Under the pieces are notes generated by a model that was not told the DNA's origin, searched no databases, and saw only the letters and a list, made by a program, of their open reading frames with translations. Below are positions 21,088 through 22,256 of a stretch of 22,256 bases of DNA, in pieces; position 1 is the stretch's first letter; each line of letters begins with the position of its first letter. The translations under genes and the position numbers were made by a program. Source of the stretch: Actinomycetes bacterium (GTDB lineage Bacteria > Actinomycetota > Actinomycetes > Propionibacteriales > Nocardioidaceae); assembly GCA_023396115.1 (NCBI GenBank), contig JAEWXC010000058.1:1-22256 (forward strand), in the 5' to 3' direction.

Positions 21088-22256
21088 TCAGCGCTCCCGC
21101 AGGCGGCGGTTGGTCGCGGACGTCGCGACGGCGGTCCAGGGGTCCTCGGGCCACGGGTGCTTGGGGTAGCGACCCCGCATCTCGGCGCGCACCTGACGGT
21201 AGGGGCCGGACCAGAACGAGGCGAGGTCGGCGGTGACTGCCAGCGGACGCCCGGCCGGCGAGAGCAGGTGGAAGAGCACCGGCACCCCCGCCACCCTCGG
21301 GCTCTCGGCCAGGCCGAAGCACTCCTGGAGCTTCACCTCCACCACCGGGGGCCCGTCCTGCTCCGGGTCGGGGTAGCGCACCGCAGCGGTGCGCCCCGAG
21401 GGCACCGGCAGCCGGTCCGGGGCGAGCCGGTCCATCTGGGCGGCCTCGGGCCACGGCAGCAACCGGCGCAGCGGCTCGACCAGGTCGATGCGCTCCACCG
21501 GGGTCCCGGCGGCCAGCCGCCCCAGCTCGGGCAGGAGCCACTCCTCGACCCGCTCCAGCAGGGCTCCGTCGTCGACCGCCGGCCACGGGTGGCCCACGTG
21601 GTGGTGCAGGAACGCCAACCGGCGGCGCAGCGCGTCGGCGGTGTCGCTGAACTGGAGCAGGCCCAGCCCTTCGCGTCGCAGCCCGCGGGCCACCGCCTCG
21701 CTGCCGTGCGCCGGGTCGAGCCGCACGGGCGTGGAGCGCAGTTCCACCGCGCCCAGGGCCAGCACCCGGCGGCCGCGGATCCGTCCGCCCTCCCAGTGCG
21801 CGACGTCCACCTCGGTCAACAACCCGCCGGCCAGCTCGCGGGCCTGCTCGGCGCTCAGCGGCGCCGCGTCCCGGATCACCGCGCCGGTCCCAGCGGCATC
21901 ACGGCCGGCGGCACGCCCCAGGTCGGCGACCGCCAGCCACTCCTCACCGTGCAGGGCACTGTCCCGGGGCAGCCCGGCACGGGTGCCGTGGGCGAGCAGG
22001 TACTGGTCCTCGTCGACCCGGTGGGCGATCCGTTCCGGCCAGGCCGTGGCCACCACCTCGCCGACCGTGGCCGCGGGACCGTCCGGGGTGTGCCGGGCGA
22101 GCCGTCGGGTCTCCTCCCGCCAGCGCCGCGCCCCCGGGTGGTCGCCCCGGCGCAGCGCGGCGAGCAGCCCGGGCAGGTCCGCACCGGCCGGACGGTGGTC
22201 CCCGGTCGCCGCCGCGACCACCTCGGCCGATCCCGGCGCCCGGAGCAGGGCGGCAC
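21088..22256 (-). CDS. hrpB: HrpB-type ATP-dependent helicase, C-terminal part, truncated by the window edge
   Basis: The reverse-strand frame ends at 21088 and stays open to the right edge, giving about 388 residues. The C-terminal signature of HrpB is clear: Ser-Phe-Trp-Ser-Gly-Pro-Tyr-Arg-Gln-Val-Arg-Ala-Glu-Met-Arg-Gly-Arg-Tyr-Pro-Lys-His-Pro-Trp-Pro-Glu-Asp-Pro, at about nt 21131-21213. Upstream Lys-Leu-Gln-Glu-Cys-Phe-Gly and Leu-Leu-Ser-Pro-Ala-Gly-Arg-Pro are also typical. The DExH motor domains should lie beyond the window. HrpB is a DEAH-box helicase of poorly defined cellular role. The 56-bp gap to ilvA suggests the two reverse-strand genes might be cotranscribed, but ilvA has its own promoter-like box. 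Confidence 0.92.
   Translation of the reverse strand, partial: AALLRAPGSAEVVAAATGDHRPAGADLPGLLAALRRGDHPGARRWREETRRLARHTPDGPAATVGEVVATAWPERIAHRVDEDQYLLAHGTRAGLPRDSALHGEEWLAVADLGRAAGRDAAGTGAVIRDAAPLSAEQARELAGGLLTEVDVAHWEGGRIRGRRVLALGAVELRSTPVRLDPAHGSEAVARGLRREGLGLLQFSDTADALRRRLAFLHHHVGHPWPAVDDGALLERVEEWLLPELGRLAAGTPVERIDLVEPLRRLLPWPEAAQMDRLAPDRLPVPSGRTAAVRYPDPEQDGPPVVEVKLQECFGLAESPRVAGVPVLFHLLSPAGRPLAVTADLASFWSGPYRQVRAEMRGRYPKHPWPEDPWTAVATSATNRRLRER

Overview
The window is very GC-rich, uses GTG starts freely and is densely packed. The gene families (a DUF222/13E12-type HNH protein, SpoIIM and RDD proteins next to a DUF58 gene, an Lrp-regulated polyamine locus, HrpB helicase) point to an actinobacterium. 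Nocardioides or a relative is my best guess, inferred from gene content and style only. No rRNA, tRNA, CRISPR array, complete insertion sequence or prophage was seen.

Left part (1-5346): the 3' end of a DUF58 gene is followed by an AraC-type regulator that overlaps its stop codon, a VOC/glyoxalase-like gene, two tandem copies of a 24-bp unit, and a reverse-strand DUF222-HNH gene that looks frameshifted near its start. Then come a SpoIIM-family membrane protein (reverse) and an RDD-family membrane protein (forward). DUF58, SpoIIM and RDD genes often sit together in actinobacteria, so the AraC/VOC/HNH block looks like an insertion into a conserved neighbourhood. trmB (tRNA m7G46 methyltransferase) lies convergent to and overlapping the RDD gene.

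Centre (6147-19245): a large polyamine uptake and degradation locus. On the reverse strand an Lrp/AsnC regulator is coupled to a class III aminotransferase. Divergently, nine forward genes follow with gaps of 28 bp or less or with overlaps: gamma-aminobutyraldehyde dehydrogenase, a Tat-type lipoprotein polyamine-binding protein, the PotA/PotB/PotC-like ABC transporter, a saccharopine-dehydrogenase-like enzyme, gabT, gabD and a third class III aminotransferase. Together they can import putrescine and take it through 4-aminobutanal, GABA and succinic semialdehyde to succinate. The saccharopine-dehydrogenase-like protein and the last aminotransferase have no assigned step and are the best candidates for new biochemistry, for example spermidine cleavage. 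The 162-bp divergent control region holds three successive inverted repeats; the largest is a 34-bp dyad whose centre coincides with the -35 box I propose for the Lrp gene.

Right part (19305-22256): a small coiled-coil protein of unknown function, a convergent short-form threonine ammonia-lyase (ilvA) whose stop codon shares a hairpin with that of the small gene, and the C-terminal part of an HrpB-type helicase that runs off the right edge. Several genes (VOC, spoIIM, trmB, ilvA, Lrp) have a -10-like hexamer only 6-8 nt before the start codon, as expected for leaderless transcripts.
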